A DNA stretch of 64,000 nucleotides from Heliopora coerulea (taxonomy: Eukaryota; Cnidaria; Anthozoa; Scleralcyonacea; Helioporidae): assembly GCA_030142905.1 (NCBI GenBank), contig JASJOG010000258.1, positions 62,001 through 126,000 of the forward strand, read 5' to 3'. Made by a program: the position numbers and the translations under genes. The notes beneath the pieces were generated by a model. It worked only from the letters and a program-made list of their open reading frames with translations. It searched no databases and was not told the DNA's origin. Shown in pieces: positions 11,749 to 23,055 of this stretch. Each line of letters begins with the position of its first letter. Position 1 is the first letter of the stretch.

Positions 11749-13216
11749 TGTGTGATAGTGGAGGAAGCAAGGATCTTCGCACAATGCAACACCACACTGT
11801 GCACACTTGTACAGTCTCTCTCACTCAATCACTTGCAGTCTTTCTCCCATCATTGTTGCACTGAACATAGTGTCTCTTTCATGCCTTTCCTTCCCTTCTA
11901 GTCAAGAAATGTCCATGGGCATTCTCAGGACTAGTTGCTAATCCAAGAGAAGCTGCTCTCTGCGATCGCTTTCTGTTATCTGAATGGGTTGTTTGGTGAG
12001 TGCAAGACAAAAGGCAACAAATGTATTCGTTTTAGTGTTCAACACAGCTTGGTTTCTGCACTAGAACAAGTTCCCCATTCTTCTTTCGTCTTTCTTTTAC
12101 CACAGGCAGAGCAAAAGGATCAATGTTAGAAGACAAAATGTTAATATCTCTTTTGTCGTGCCATTTTGTGTATAGTAGGTTTCCTTTCTGCATGCAAAGT
12201 ATGTCTCCTTCCCTTCGGAGTTTTTGACAGGAACATAATGGCAATCCTTTATGATCAACATGCACTGTTGAACATGCATATGTTCCTTCTTTCAACAGAT
12301 CCTCAAACAACTTTGGAGACAACAAGAAATTGTCAAAATAGACATGGTGGTTTTTGTTGAAAAATGGCCTTATCAAATCAATTACAACATCACATCCAAG
12401 GCCATTTTCACGGGTACGATAGTTTTCCTTGCCAAGGTACACCTGGTGGTTTATGATGAAACCGTTCGATAAATCTGCTACCATACAAACTTTGATGCCA
12501 TATTTGACAGTCTTAGCAGGAATGTACTGTCAAAATGCCAGTCTTCCTTTGAAAGCAATCATACCCTCATCTACAGAAATATGTTTGGTTGGACTGTAGA
12601 CCTCTTTCACCTTGGTATCGAAGTGGGACAAAATCGGTCTAACTTTGTAAAGACAGTCATAGTTGTCTTCACCTTGTTGGGGTTGAACTGCTGAGTCATT
12701 CAGGTGGAGAAAACAATTTATTTCTTCAAAACGATTCTTCATCATCACTTTCTATATCCCGATATTTCCAATATACTGATCAGCAGACCAGTAATCAGCA
12801 GTAGATGGCAGTGAATTTATCCCCATTATGATGCACACTCCAAAATATGCTTTCAGTTTGTGTGCGGTGACCTCTCTCCACTTGTTGAGCCTTTGGGGGT
12901 TTTCCAAGAGCTTCTGTTGAGTGTAACAATTTGTTTCCATTACATTGTGCTCAATGATGCCATCATCAAAGAGAAACTTAAATAAATCAACTTCCTTGGT
13001 TTCTTACGACAGCTCGAGTGATATTCCTGTGGGCAAAATGAAATCACCAACCTTGGTGTTAGTCAGCTGGTCCATCCGACACGACACATCTTAATCTTCA
13101 GAAAAAGGTATATTGATATCCAAATATGCCTCGTCAATTTCTGAGTCAGAATATCCAAAAATAGCATTGTATTCCTCAGCTGAAACTGTCGCAACTTTGT
13201 GACCTTGGGACACCAT
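11749..13216 (-). pseudogene. piggyBac transposase, complete but interrupted
   Basis: From an ATG at 13216 the minus strand reads through the whole length of a PGBD-type transposase. An acidic N-terminus is followed by the DDD catalytic domain: SVDEGMIAFKGR, then VCMVADLSNGF, then HVYFDNF carry the three aspartates. The C-terminal cysteine-rich domain (YKCAQCGVALCEDPCF) ends near 11749. In-frame stops occur at least near 13093, 13010, 12751, 12530 and 12031, so it is dead. It lies inside element A, whose own left-arm genes it separates. Confidence 0.85.
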
Positions 13217-13424
13217 TGTGATTTTCAAAATCGATGACACGTGTAATTCACGATCATATTTTAGTGTGACAAAGGTAACAAATTATGTGCAGTAACTGCC
13301 ATTTGATTGGCCAATGCTTCATAATTAAATCTAGAACAATAGGAGCTAGAAACAGGCTCTCTAGGGGTAGAGAGATAGTCAGTAGCAGGTTGCATAGGAA
13401 AATTTTTTGTGCGGGCGGTACAGG

Positions 13425-13448
13425 GCGGCATAGTAGGGAAAGGGTTAA
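13425..13448 (-). repeat. probable piggyBac terminus with TTAA
   Basis: Reading inward on the minus strand the sequence is TTAACCCTTTCCCTACTATG, a TTAA followed by a CCCTTT terminus as expected upstream of a piggyBac transposase whose start is at 13216. The opposite terminus near 11.7 kb could not be found and may have decayed. Confidence 0.6.
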
Positions 13449-13789
13449 AAATCATCAGGGTTTATCAACTCAAGCATGAGTTTCAATATTTTGAATATCT
13501 GGGCAAAACTCAGCCTAATCTTGTAAAGAAGGTCAATTCCAACAAAACCATTTTAATAAATTATAAATTATTAACAATTAAAATATGAATAAATTATCTT
13601 TGCTTATAAAGAGATATTCTTCTTCAGTTTTAATCAGTTTGTGAAAATTGTTTAGTAGTTATTTGTGTATATTTTGAACCGAATCATATAACCAACTCAG
13701 TAAGTCTTTGATGTCTTTTTGAGCCATTTTAGATTTTATTCAAAAAAATGGGAAAAAATATTGATGTTATATTAAAAGAATATAAATAA

Positions 13790-14200
13790 TTATTCAAGAT
13801 AACAGAATATACAAAACCGAGAAAAAAAAGTAATTGCAAATTATGTCAAAACAAATTGGATGTCGAAAAAAGTGTATTATCAAAATACTAACAGAAACAA
13901 AGAATTTATCGGCGAATTTTGCACAAGTGCTCAAGAAGATGTGAATTTTAAAATCTGATGCAAACTTGAAGAATTTTGTCACGTTAGTAATAAATATCAT
14001 GAATTAAGTGAAAGGTGAAAAATTGAAGGAAGAATTGCAAAGAAAGAGAGAAGAGTTATGTGTTATTGTGAGACAAGAAAAAAAAATTATTAAATATATT
14101 AAGAAGAAGAAACTTACTATGCAAAAACACCAAAGATGTGATAAGTTTAAGATTTCAACGTTTGTGAAGTGAACTGCACGTATATATAAATGATAGGTAC
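13790..14200 (+). pseudogene. decayed homologue of small zinc-ribbon-like gene
   Basis: The plus strand contains a coherent piece with a CKLCQNKL motif and basic surroundings (EYTKPRKKSN before it). By position and CxxC pattern it corresponds to the B region around 59.0-59.3 kb (QCKRCNKIL). Several stops follow. Role unknown. Confidence 0.35.
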
Positions 14201-14559
14201 TCAAAATTTGTGAATTTTGAGAGGTTATTAATAATTAATTTAAGTTGAATACTCAATAAGCATAAAATTTTAAGAGGTGTACTTATAATAAGATTAGTAT
14301 ATAACTACAAAATGTTATGTGAAGCTTACAGAGGTTGAAAGACATTCGATAAGGAAGGTATACATGAATTTAAAGTTAAATTGTTTTTTTCCGTTTTGTT
14401 GGAAAAATATCCTTATAATATAATTTTATGTATGTTATATTATGTTTGTTCTGCTTTATAGAAAAATATAGAAAGTTGTATATCAGTGAACCCAGTGAAA
14501 CTTCAAATGTCAGTAAAGATTTCGATGAAAGATATGAGGGTTTAATTGTTAAAAGAAAT

Positions 14560-15177
14560 TAATATGAATGCTTGGTTAAAGTTTTCAACTGTTGGTATGA
14601 CATTCCTAATATGTTGGTTCGTTATATATATTACAAAATGAACGTGGGTTTTTGTATTTATGATTTTTGTTGTCATTCAAATATTATAAATTGTCCTATA
14701 GAATACTACAATAGAAACTATATTAAGTCTTTGATAGTTGTTAATGAAAATGAATATATTCACAAATCATCATTTCATTTCATTTCATTTGGGTTATGGA
14801 AAATGTTTTAATAATTTGTCTATTAAAAATATGATTCCACTTAGTGATCATTCCAGCTGGATGGGTATATCTCCTGTATTTGAGAAAAAAGGTTAAAGAA
14901 TTAAATTTGGAATGGTTTGATGTTTTGAGAGAAATGAATAGATTCTTAACAAGAACTATATTGGAATATTTACATGTGATAAATGTTACCAATATTTCGA
15001 TTCTTTTATGAACTATTTGTTTAATTATGATAAAGCAAAAGTTAAGTTGGATTATACTGGAAATATTGAAGATGTTGGTATTGTTTTGAATAGTAAAACT
15101 CTTAATTATGTCGGAACAATGTGTCAGATAAAAGAAGTGGATCATATGAAATATATTCAATTGTAAAATGTAGGATA
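14560..15177 (+). pseudogene. decayed unknown genes of element A early side
   Basis: Fragments in more than one frame, including 14572-14811 and a frame near 14955-15165 with FTCDKCYQYFDSFMNY and VDHMKYIQL. These lie between the zinc-ribbon-like relic and the homologue of B gene 57804-58685, so they should be counterparts of B genes at 58.7-60.3 kb. Similarity is too weak to pair them one to one. Confidence 0.35.
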
Positions 15178-15178
15178 T

Positions 15179-15977
15179 ATGAAGTATACCACAAATAGTA
15201 ATAATTTTCATTTACACATTAAATTGGAAATGAATGGAAATTATTTGATTAAAAAGAAATTGATAATTGGAAATAATGTGAGTTTTAAAACTAGGAAAAA
15301 TTTTAATCTCTACAGAGCATATCCTGATGTGGAAGAAGGATCTCGATTTATGAGAGACATGTTTTTCGAAATATCAAAAACATCTAAAGAACGCTTTGTT
15401 ATCAAATCTCATGATACTTTCAAAAATATGATTTTGGGTTATCAAAAACGTAGAACATCTCCTGAGATTGAAACCTATGAAATTCAACAACAATCCTTCT
15501 GTATCAACTGAAAGGAGGTCTGCTTCATCAGAATCAGTTTAATGGAGAGAATTTACAAGATTCAGAAATTTTAGAAAAACGGACAGATTCGATATTATAT
15601 ATCATAATCTCAATGATCATGTTGAAGAAATATGTTGAATGGAGCAGGAAAATTGGAAAAAGGAAACAAACTAATCTTGAGGAATATGATGATGACGAAT
15701 ATGATGAAAATGAACTTGCAAAAGTTCCTTTAATGGAAAAGTACATTAAACAACATTTAGAATGTTTTATTTGTCAAAATTATATGTTAGTTTTTTTGAT
15801 GAATTTATAGATAATGATGATAGTTTTGTTCAATTTATTGAAGATCGCTGTAATATTTTAGGTTTAATTGACGATTCTATAGATATTGATATTATAATTA
15901 ATAATAAGAATGAAGTTCTTCAATATGTTAAAGATATTCATAAATGTTATTTAGAGAATGGCAAATTGTGCGAATAA
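15179..15977 (+). pseudogene. homologue of B gene 57804-58685 (unknown function)
   Basis: The first frame (15179-15511) contains YPDVEEGSRFMRDMFFEIS, matching CPDVEGGFRFFRLSKFCF of the B protein at the same relative place. A second frame (15613-15977) with acidic runs continues the gene after frameshifts. It precedes integrase in both elements, so it belongs to the conserved block, but I do not recognise a family. Confidence 0.55.
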
Positions 15978-16101
15978 TATTTCTTTGTTTATTTTCAAGA
16001 TAAATTTAAAATATTTGAAAATGAATTAGGCAACAGCTATTTTATCTCTTCTTGGTACAGAAGAATTACTTATTTAACATTGTATATAAATAAAAATTAA
16101 A

Positions 16102-16964
16102 ATGAAAATGAGCAGAGAAGATGTGAAAAGATTCACAAGATTACTAAAAGGAGAACAAGCTTTGAATGAAGAACAGCAATTACATTACGGATTATTATCC
16201 CCTGCGAGATGAAGGTACAGAACTTGTGGAAACTAACTATCAATAGCAAATGGACTTAGCTGATTTAAAGAAATTGAGATGATACAATCATATGTATAGA
16301 TATTATTGATGTTTACAGTAGATTTGCATGGGCAAAACCCATCAAAACCAAATCTGCCAACAACACTTATCTGAAATTTGTTAGTGTCCTACGAGAAGAA
16401 AAGTACAATGAAAACAATGTTGTCCCCAAATGAATTCAAACTGATATGGGAACCAAATTTCAGAAAATTTGAGAATTAAACGAATTTGAAGGGAAAAGTT
16501 ACAGAACATTTTCGACTGGTAACAGATATGTGAAAGCCACCATGGTCAAAAGATTGATCGGTCAATTGAAATTAATGATGTCTAGAGTTGCTTAATGTTT
16601 TGAACAATTCTGATTTGGGAACTTATGTGACATTTTTGGATGTGATACTGAAAGTCCTTATTTGCAATTGGGAGGCAGTAGAATGCCTTTTGCCGTTTAC
16701 AGGAAGGTCATGGTTCCCAAAAAGTTCCTGTATGAAAGATTTTTCGATTTCCGTTTTTTGACAAGACAAAATTTTGCGTAAAGGTCAACGAGTCAGTCAG
16801 TGTTATGAAAAATGTTTCAGAAAAGAAGCACAAGCCAATGGTCTGAAGAAGTGTTCGTGATTGCAAAAGTTTATATAACTAATCCCATCACTTATACATT
16901 GGAAGATTTACGTGGAGAACCGTTGGAAGGAACATTTTATTTGGAAGAACTAAAAACAGTATGA
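16102..16964 (+). pseudogene. Maverick integrase, decayed
   Basis: After several stops the frame gives IIDVYSRFAWAKPIKTKSA, the region around the first catalytic aspartate, then IQTDMGTKFQ around the second, and a C-terminal WSEEVFVIAKVYITNPITY ending FYLEEL. The last part matches the integrase C-terminal domain of element B (WSKEIFKVDKV, FYREELL) almost position by position. The enzyme would have joined element ends to host DNA. At least ten stops or shifts make it inactive. Confidence 0.75.
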
Positions 16965-16987
16965 ATTAATTTACTAGCAATCAAAAT

Positions 16988-17876
16988 TTGGAATACAAAA
17001 CCAATATGACTAATGACTTCGTGGTTGAAGTTGAACCTCCTATTGATGCAAGAGATAGTAATACTTATATTTGGGTGAACCAAATTTTCTACCCTACGAC
17101 CTTGTCTAACGTAAATAAAATAAATGAAAATTATTTTTATTTTCAACTAACTTTTCAAGTGGAAAATTTTGTAAAAAATGAGAGTAACATATTACTTCCA
17201 AGCACTGTTAATTTCGAATTCGACAAGGTGACGATGCCAAAATGATATGTTGTGTGTTAAACAAATATTTGTCTCAATTCGGTATGAATTTTTTTGTGGA
17301 AGATTCCAGAACCACGTCAGTGAGTTTCAATATGTTTTTCAAATATTGGTTTTTACCAACAAAAAATCTTGCAGATGGGCATACCATCGATCACAAACCA
17401 TTGAATCAATTTATAAAATCAAGTCAAAGCATCTATGCTGACTATCTCGTTTACTCTATCTAAGTGAAATTAACTATAGATCAAGGAGTTGCTTATTTCC
17501 TAGGTTTTGACAATACAGAATTTGTTTCAACAAGACACTAGTAGATTGGTCAAAGCCAAAGAAATCGAAATGATTAAAGGTTCATATGTTGCTGACAAAA
17601 GTGCAGGTTTGAATTTTGTTTCTCAAATGTGATCAGATTGAAAATATAATAGTAGGGTTCAAACGACAATGAACGACGTTAATTGCACCATTGAAATGGT
17701 ATGATCCTCGTGATCACATGATAGAATTTTGTTTGCCAATCAATCACAAAAGAAAACTCCTATCTGGAATAATTCATAATTTACATTTTAAAGTATTAGA
17801 TATGGACAAAAACAAAATCATATTCCATAGTGGTAAGATTGTTTTAAATGCAATCGTCTACAAAGGAACAAAATAT
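16988..17876 (+). pseudogene. homologue of B minor structural candidate 55929-56879
   Basis: The N-terminal frame has EVEPPIDARDSNTYIWVN and FYPTTLSNVN, matching EINPPIDARAGNKKII and IYPNTLSSIH in B. The C-terminal frame (17691-17876) has GIIHNLHFKVLDM and IIFHSGKIVLNA, matching B GIIHSMHFQIKNL and LYFNSGKIVMM. Proteins beginning with a PPI block like this are common in Mavericks and are thought to be virion components; that role is inference here. Broken by at least three frame changes. Confidence 0.65.
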
Positions 17877-17889
17877 TGAAAACCAGAAA

Positions 17890-18120
17890 AATTTATTTTG
17901 CAGTGCCTCTTAGGAGGAGGAGATATTCAACACAATGAGGAACAGGAATTTTTAGAAATATATTTTATCAACTTGGATTGGGAAAAAAAAGAGGAAATAT
18001 ATATGTTATCAATGAGGTGGACTTCTTTTCAGCCCTCAAACCAAATCAATTGTGAAAGCTCTTGCAAAACAAGCAGGACATCAAATTATTCCGTGGGCTG
18101 CAAACAAATTTGTCAATAAA
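17890..18120 (+). pseudogene. basic core-protein-like remnant
   Basis: The frame ending at 18120 reads KALAKQAGHQIIPWAANKF, resembling KFAKEVIIPTAWGAIQHK at the C-terminus of the B protein 55454-55732. Upstream residues are in another frame. Position between the minor structural gene and the penton-like candidate is conserved. Confidence 0.45.
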
Positions 18121-18169
18121 TTTAACTTAAATTATCGCAGAACAGTATTTGTAATGTATGCTTGGAGAA

Positions 18170-18400
18170 AAAAGTGAAAGATTTCATGTCAATGAGGAGG
18201 AACTGCAATTTCTACTGGTAGACATGATTGGAGGAGATTTTTGGGATCATATCAACTTGGATCCAGTAAGAGAAAAAGAAGAAAATCCAAATATATAAAA
18301 TACCAATGCAGTGGTGCTCTTCCTTTACTTGGAATGGTTGGTAAACTTGCAGGAAAAGCATTGCTAAATCTGGTAGCAAATAAAGTTTTAAATTGAAAGA
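18170..18400 (+). pseudogene. second basic core-protein-like remnant
   Basis: A frame rich in arginine, lysine and glycine (WRRFLGS, SSKRKRRKSKY) followed by GALPLLGMVGKLAGKALL, the basic-then-amphipathic pattern of the core proteins at 40735-40953 and 55454-55732. At least one frame change is present. Such proteins condense DNA or act on membranes in adenovirus-like virions; that function is inferred from composition only. Confidence 0.45.
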
Positions 18401-18402
18401 GT

Positions 18403-18888
18403 TATGATAAACATCAAACTTCATACAGAAAAAGGAAAACTGAAATGCAAACGTTTTGAAATTTCTGCCAGTACTTTAAACAGTACCACACAAACATTAC
18501 AGGAAAAGGTGCAAAAATAAGACTCGAAGACTTCAAATCTTCTTACATTCGAGGTTTGTTCAAGTTATATTGTAGACATAAATTGGATTTTTCAAGGAAT
18601 AATATTTTATCAAATAATGTGAAAATAAAAGTAAGTGGTAATTATGTAAATTTTCCACAAGATCCTAATTGTGAACAAGTATTTATATTTCAAAGAAACT
18701 TAATGTTGGTCATCGACGAGGAAGATTCATTAGCATTTGCAAACAAAAACGTCATATACGAAGTACCAAGTTATTTACTTAATATACCATCAGAAGTTTA
18801 TAAAACCATTCATTTTGAGTTTGAGTATGTAAATGGAGGATTGTTGACCGGAAAAGAACAACTGGATCTAACGTATATATTATTATAA
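18403..18888 (+). pseudogene. homologue of B penton-like candidate 54898-55452
   Basis: The intact frame 18556-18888 ends with NLMLVIDEEDSLAF, FEFEYVNGGLLTG and LDLTYILL, matching the order LVLCVINLN, FKFYIEYRDNGKTG and VTLSFQII in B. The beta-strand-rich pattern fits a jelly-roll minor capsid protein. The N-terminal third is in another frame with stops. Confidence 0.55.
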
Positions 18889-18906
18889 AATGAATGAAAA
18901 ATATTT

Positions 18907-19294
18907 ATGAAAAGCTTTGAAAGGTTATTACAAATGACAGATTGTCAACAGAAGAAATCATTGATAGGATCACAGTATTATATTCATCATGGACAAACAG
19001 GAAATACAAAGATGGTAAAATTACAAAATACTCCTTACAAAACAATGTACAAATATGCCAGAGTTCCCGACAACAGATTACCAGTTATATATGACATGGC
19101 AGAAAGATGAGAGAATCATTTAAAGGAACAAAAACGAAATCAATGGCAAGCAGAATTAAGAGAGCAACAATGCATTTTTTTTTTCCATATGATAAAAGAA
19201 AAATTCCAGAAGAGTTTGAAACCGCAGTGGAAAATCCGACGAAAAAGAAGCAATATTCTCCCGACAAAAATATTTTATCAAAATTAAAAGAATG
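18907..19294 (+). pseudogene. homologue of B basic coiled-coil gene 54629-54901
   Basis: The frame from 18907 ends at a stop after LPVIYDMAER; the same frame continues with ENHLKEQKRNQWQAELREQQ, a charged helix like GEKREKHQRMQNMMKRKQE in B. Position next to the capsid gene is the same in both elements. Confidence 0.5.
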
Positions 19295-19378
19295 ATTCAA
19301 ATAAATCAAACGTGTTTACGACAGGACAAAAATTTATTGGAAACAATGCTCATTCAATGGAAATAACAAGAAAATTAT

Positions 19379-20790
19379 ATGGTAACGGAAATGAAAGTCC
19401 TTTTCAACCAAAAAAATCAAGAACTGATAGCAGGACAACCCGAATTATTTCCAGACCCCATGAGTATGTTTGATCGACTTCCATATAATGATTCGATCGT
19501 GGAGAAAACTCTCATTCACATAAAAGCAAGAGAAGATGCTGATTCTGACACTTTCATGTTTACCAGACTTTCTGTTACTGGCAATTTATGGAAATTACAA
19601 GACACTTACATGTCGGCAAAAATTTCGTTTAGGGTAGGCAATGCCAACAATAAATTGTCTGCCGGAACCATAGTGGATTATGTACCTCGACCGCTAAATT
19701 GCAGGGCAAAATCATTCGAATTAAGTCCAAATGGGGTTGCCATGACAGTTGCTCATTCCAATAGTATGGAAAAAAGGCCATACACACTAACATGGCTGGA
19801 GTCACCATGGGGTGGCTGGACACTCCAGGCAAAATGAATTACTTATCGGAAGTCATTGACGACAATAATGCCAACAACACCAGAAAACCAATCACCGACA
19901 ACATGGGTGCCAGCAAGCAACAATCGAGTGTGGCGGACAAATTATTCTGTCATGTTTTTTTACGATGGACATCAATACTTGACATTGAGCACAGATGTTT
20001 CTTTGAAATGGAATAAAGATAGCAATCATAGAATACTAACAATGTTGGAATATAACTGTAGTGGGACAGCATCTTCATTTACTCATGCAATGGGAAATGC
20101 ATCTGGCAACAATGTGGGTGCTGGTCAGTTAGGGGCAAATTTGGAAAAATTAGATGAAGTGAAAATAAAATTTGAAGAATTTTATTTACACCTAAAATAC
20201 GTAACACCTAAACTACAAATACAAGAAACCTTAAACAAAATGCTACAAATGGATGGAGATGTTTCACAGATATTTTTAAACAAGAGTTACCACTAAACCT
20301 AACAGTAGAGGAACAAGTTCACTAAGCATTTCCGATGTTTTAACGGTCACATACCCTATTTATATGTATATTTTGCCAATTGACAAGATTATTCGAATGG
20401 GGATGCATTTGTTACCCCAACCTGTCATAATTGGGAAGGAATCACCGATTTTTGTATTATGGTAAACGGACAACAAAGAGGTCCTACCATAAATTCTTAA
20501 GAAGGTTATTTTCATTTAAGAAAAGCATTACACTCAAATGACAATCAAGAATTACCATTTAATTATGATGATTATGCAAAAGAATATGCATACTTTACAT
20601 ACGAAATTCCTCCAACTGAAGATAACAATTTGAAAGTTTTGCCTTTTGATAGCAAAGTTCCTATGTCTGTTAACATCACTTACACCATGCTGGCAAATCA
20701 AAACATCATAACTCATCACATCAGATTTTTCCATCAAAGTGCAAACTTTGGATTCATGACAACGCCTTACAAAGAAGTAATATGTTGAAA
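19379..20790 (+). pseudogene. major capsid protein, decayed
   Basis: Three frames together cover the length of the B capsid gene. The start has MSMFDRLPYNDSIVEKTL (B: IEMFDQIPFNVDVTEKRL), then DYVPRPLNCRAKSFELSPNG (B: DCLPHPLHTMWKAAELFVNG), a middle frame 19856-20296 with LNKMLQMDGD, and a last frame with NNLKVLPFDSKVPMSVNITY (B: SNLKVLPKEMKKSVSVEITF). This is the hexon-type double jelly-roll protein expected at this place. Multiple frameshifts and a stop near 19837 make it non-functional. Confidence 0.75.
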
Positions 20791-20792
20791 AT

Positions 20793-20926
20793 ATGTCAAA
20801 CTCATCAAAATCTAAATATACATTGATGCATTTAAACAAACCAGCTCTTGTAAAATATCCATTTTAATTTAAATTACGTCAACCGAAAGTGTTCAAAAGA
20901 TATCAACCATTTCCAAAAAACGCTTA
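20793..20926 (+). pseudogene. short basic protein remnant after capsid gene
   Basis: From ATG 20793 a 44-codon basic frame (LMHLNKPALVKYPF, then RQPKVFKRYQPFPKNA) with one in-frame TAA. It occupies the place of B gene 52715-52927, also short and basic, but residue similarity is not convincing. Confidence 0.35.
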
Positions 20927-21059
20927 ATTGCAAACATGTGTTATTAAAAAAGTTCAAAGATAAATTGTAAGTATTACTTAATTTCTTTTCTTGTAAATAT
21001 GAACAAAATATATTTTTTAATTTTTCAATCATTGTAGATTATATTTATTTTACTCAACG

Positions 21060-21419
21060 ATGCAAACAAGAAGTTACCGACATCACGGAATTTTGGAAAA
21101 TAAATTCACCAGTAAAAATATAAAAAAAAAATTAAGTCAAAAAAGAAATAAAGAATTAGAAATTTCGAATTTGAAAAATTGTTCAGACCAACAACCAGAA
21201 GAAGAAGAAGATCATGATCAAACTTCAAAATTACCCCTACAATTATGCTGATTCAAGTAATTCTGAAATCAATAACAGTAGTAGCAATGCAGATGAAGCT
21301 GGCGAAACAGATGCTTTGGCAAATTTATGGTTCAGAATGTTTAATTCAGCAGCAAAATCACCTCATAGTTCAGCTTCTAATTTAAAAAAAAAAAACAAAA
21401 AACGATTTCCCAAATAAAT
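21060..21419 (+). pseudogene. homologue of B acidic/lysine-rich gene 52175-52606
   Basis: Two overlapping frames: a basic start followed by an acidic run (QQPEEEEDHDQ) in the first, and an acidic, serine-rich middle with DALANLWFRMF and a lysine tail in the second. The mixture of acidic run and lysine run mirrors the B protein, and the neighbours are the same. Function unknown. Confidence 0.45.
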
Positions 21420-21460
21420 TATCTTTATTTTTGGAAGTTAATCCTGACAAATGAGTTTTA

Positions 21461-21667
21461 ATGTTAACAGACTCATTCAGAAAATTATGCAAGTCAATTT
21501 TGAACGAAGAAGTACCTTTAGATATAAATGAGGTACGATGTATCCTATTATCCAAAAGAAAAGTGAACAAACATGATGAGAAATTATGTTATGTTGAAAA
21601 TTTTATTTTACACAATTTATTGCATAAAGGTTTTAAATTTTTAAATAAATATGTTTTTGATTATTAA
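21461..21667 (+). pseudogene. homologue of B small gene 51989-52174
   Basis: A 68-codon open frame (LTDSFRKLCKSILNEEVPL, then YVENFILHNLLHKGF). The segment YVENFILHNLL resembles MVENNIYLNIL in the B protein, and the position is conserved. It may still be open but is counted here as part of a dead element. Confidence 0.45.
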
Positions 21668-21682
21668 ATTCATCTTTTTCAG

Positions 21683-22120
21683 ATGAACAAAAAATTGTCA
21701 GAAAATGTCAACAAATTACAACTCGTTGATCCCACAATTTTGACAAATTTATTAAAGACCTTACAAGAAAATGCAACCATACAAAGATCAAAATCAAAAT
21801 TAACTGATCAAGAACTTCATCTAATCGATAAGGATATAAATAGAATGAATAAATATGGAGCAAATGATCCAATGAGAAACATATATCAAGAAGCAGCAGA
21901 AGCAAGAGCAAAAACATATTTAAATAAACAACAAAGAAGTTCAGAAAATTCTCAACAAAACACTGAAGAAGAACTACAAAGTCAAGACAGAGCACAACCG
22001 AGAAGAGAAAGAAAGATATGTAACAAGAAAAGAACAAATATTAAAAGAAAGATTGATCCAAAAAGGAATAAAACCCACAAGATCGGGAGAATTAAAGTTT
22101 CCAAAAGGAGAAAAATATGA
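21683..22120 (+). CDS. conserved Maverick protein with VDP motif (element A copy)
   Basis: A 145-codon open frame starting MNKKLSENVNKLQLVDPTIL, matching NIRKLQVIDPTVLKLLLEQL of B gene 51606-51971. The C-terminal half is lysine/arginine-rich. Similar LVDP-starting proteins recur beside the protease in many Mavericks and are thought to be virion parts; that is family knowledge recalled, not tested. This frame and the next one (22117) are among the few intact ones in element A. Confidence 0.55.
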   Translation: MNKKLSENVNKLQLVDPTILTNLLKTLQENATIQRSKSKLTDQELHLIDKDINRMNKYGANDPMRNIYQEAAEARAKTYLNKQQRSSENSQQNTEEELQSQDRAQPRRERKICNKKRTNIKRKIDPKRNKTHKIGRIKVSKRRKI

Positions 22121-22443
22121 ACGTAAATTATGAAGATTTTGTTCATTTTGGCAAAGATTTGAAAAGAAGATCTTGTTATGTTTTACCACAACATATGATA
22201 AGAGATTTGCTAATTATTCTCAAAGAAAATAAGTTTCAAACAAGTTACATTCAAAATAAAGAACTCAGAAAACAGTTTGGATCTGTTCGATCATCTTCAT
22301 CAGAAATAGAAGACACCGAAGCACCATCAACCTCATCACGACCCAAGCGTACTTCTTTTAGCAGAAGCAATGAAGAAACAAGAAGACGACAATTACTTAC
22401 AATTTCATATTCTCAATTAAAAAGACACCAAAAATATTTATAA
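22117..22443 (+). CDS. homologue of B gene 51222-51593 (element A copy)
   Basis: A 108-codon open frame overlapping the previous stop by 4 bp. It has LPQHMIRDLLIILKENKFQ and SYIQNKELRKQFGS, matching LSDYQKNRVMSILGNVGFA and YNIPNKQIKLAYGT in B, followed by a serine/proline-rich basic tail. Function unknown; always sits directly before the protease. Confidence 0.5.
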   Translation: MNVNYEDFVHFGKDLKRRSCYVLPQHMIRDLLIILKENKFQTSYIQNKELRKQFGSVRSSSSEIEDTEAPSTSSRPKRTSFSRSNEETRRRQLLTISYSQLKRHQKYL

Positions 22444-22445
22444 CA

Positions 22446-23041
22446 ATGCAACAGTCATTACAAGAAATATTATCTTCACCAATAAAATTCAAACAAACAG
22501 CATTAAGCACCAAACAATTGGAAATATTAGCAAAAAAATTGAAAATTCCTGATTTCATGGGAGTTTATTCAGCAGATCATCATCCATATATTCATAATCA
22601 TGCTTGGATATGGAATACCAATCCGTCAACAGACGAAGGAACTCATTGGATAGAAGTAAAACATTTTAATAGAGAAAATGAACATATATATATAAATATG
22701 TTAATGGATTCATTTGGAAAACCCATAACAGATGATCCAGAAATACTAAAGACAATTAGTGCAATGAGATTTAAAAATTCCTTGTCAATAAAATCGTTAG
22801 TAACTCATAAGATGCAATAATGCAATTCATATACATGCAGTTGGTGGTCTTTATACTTTTTATTAGCCTCAAATAATTTAAATTCGGTTTTACCAGAACT
22901 TTTTTACTTTAATATACCAGAAATAAACGAAAGTTTTCTTTATAATCTCTTTAAACATTATGCTATCGAATGGAATTGTCAAAATTGGTTCACAAAATCA
23001 CAGCAGATAACAGAAAAAGAACAGAAATGTAAATGTTGTAA
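22446..23041 (+). pseudogene. adenain-like cysteine protease, decayed
   Basis: The first frame (22446-22820) has NHAWIWNTNPSTDEGTHWI with the catalytic histidine, followed by LMDSFGKP with the acidic member. After an in-frame TAA the same frame resumes with CNSYTCSWWSLYF, which corresponds to the active-site cysteine segment SYENCGWFALHF of element B. The end is cysteine-rich (KCKCCK) as in B. The protease would mature capsid proteins. The stop before the cysteine removes activity. Confidence 0.7.
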
Positions 23042-23055
23042 ATAAATTTTATTTT

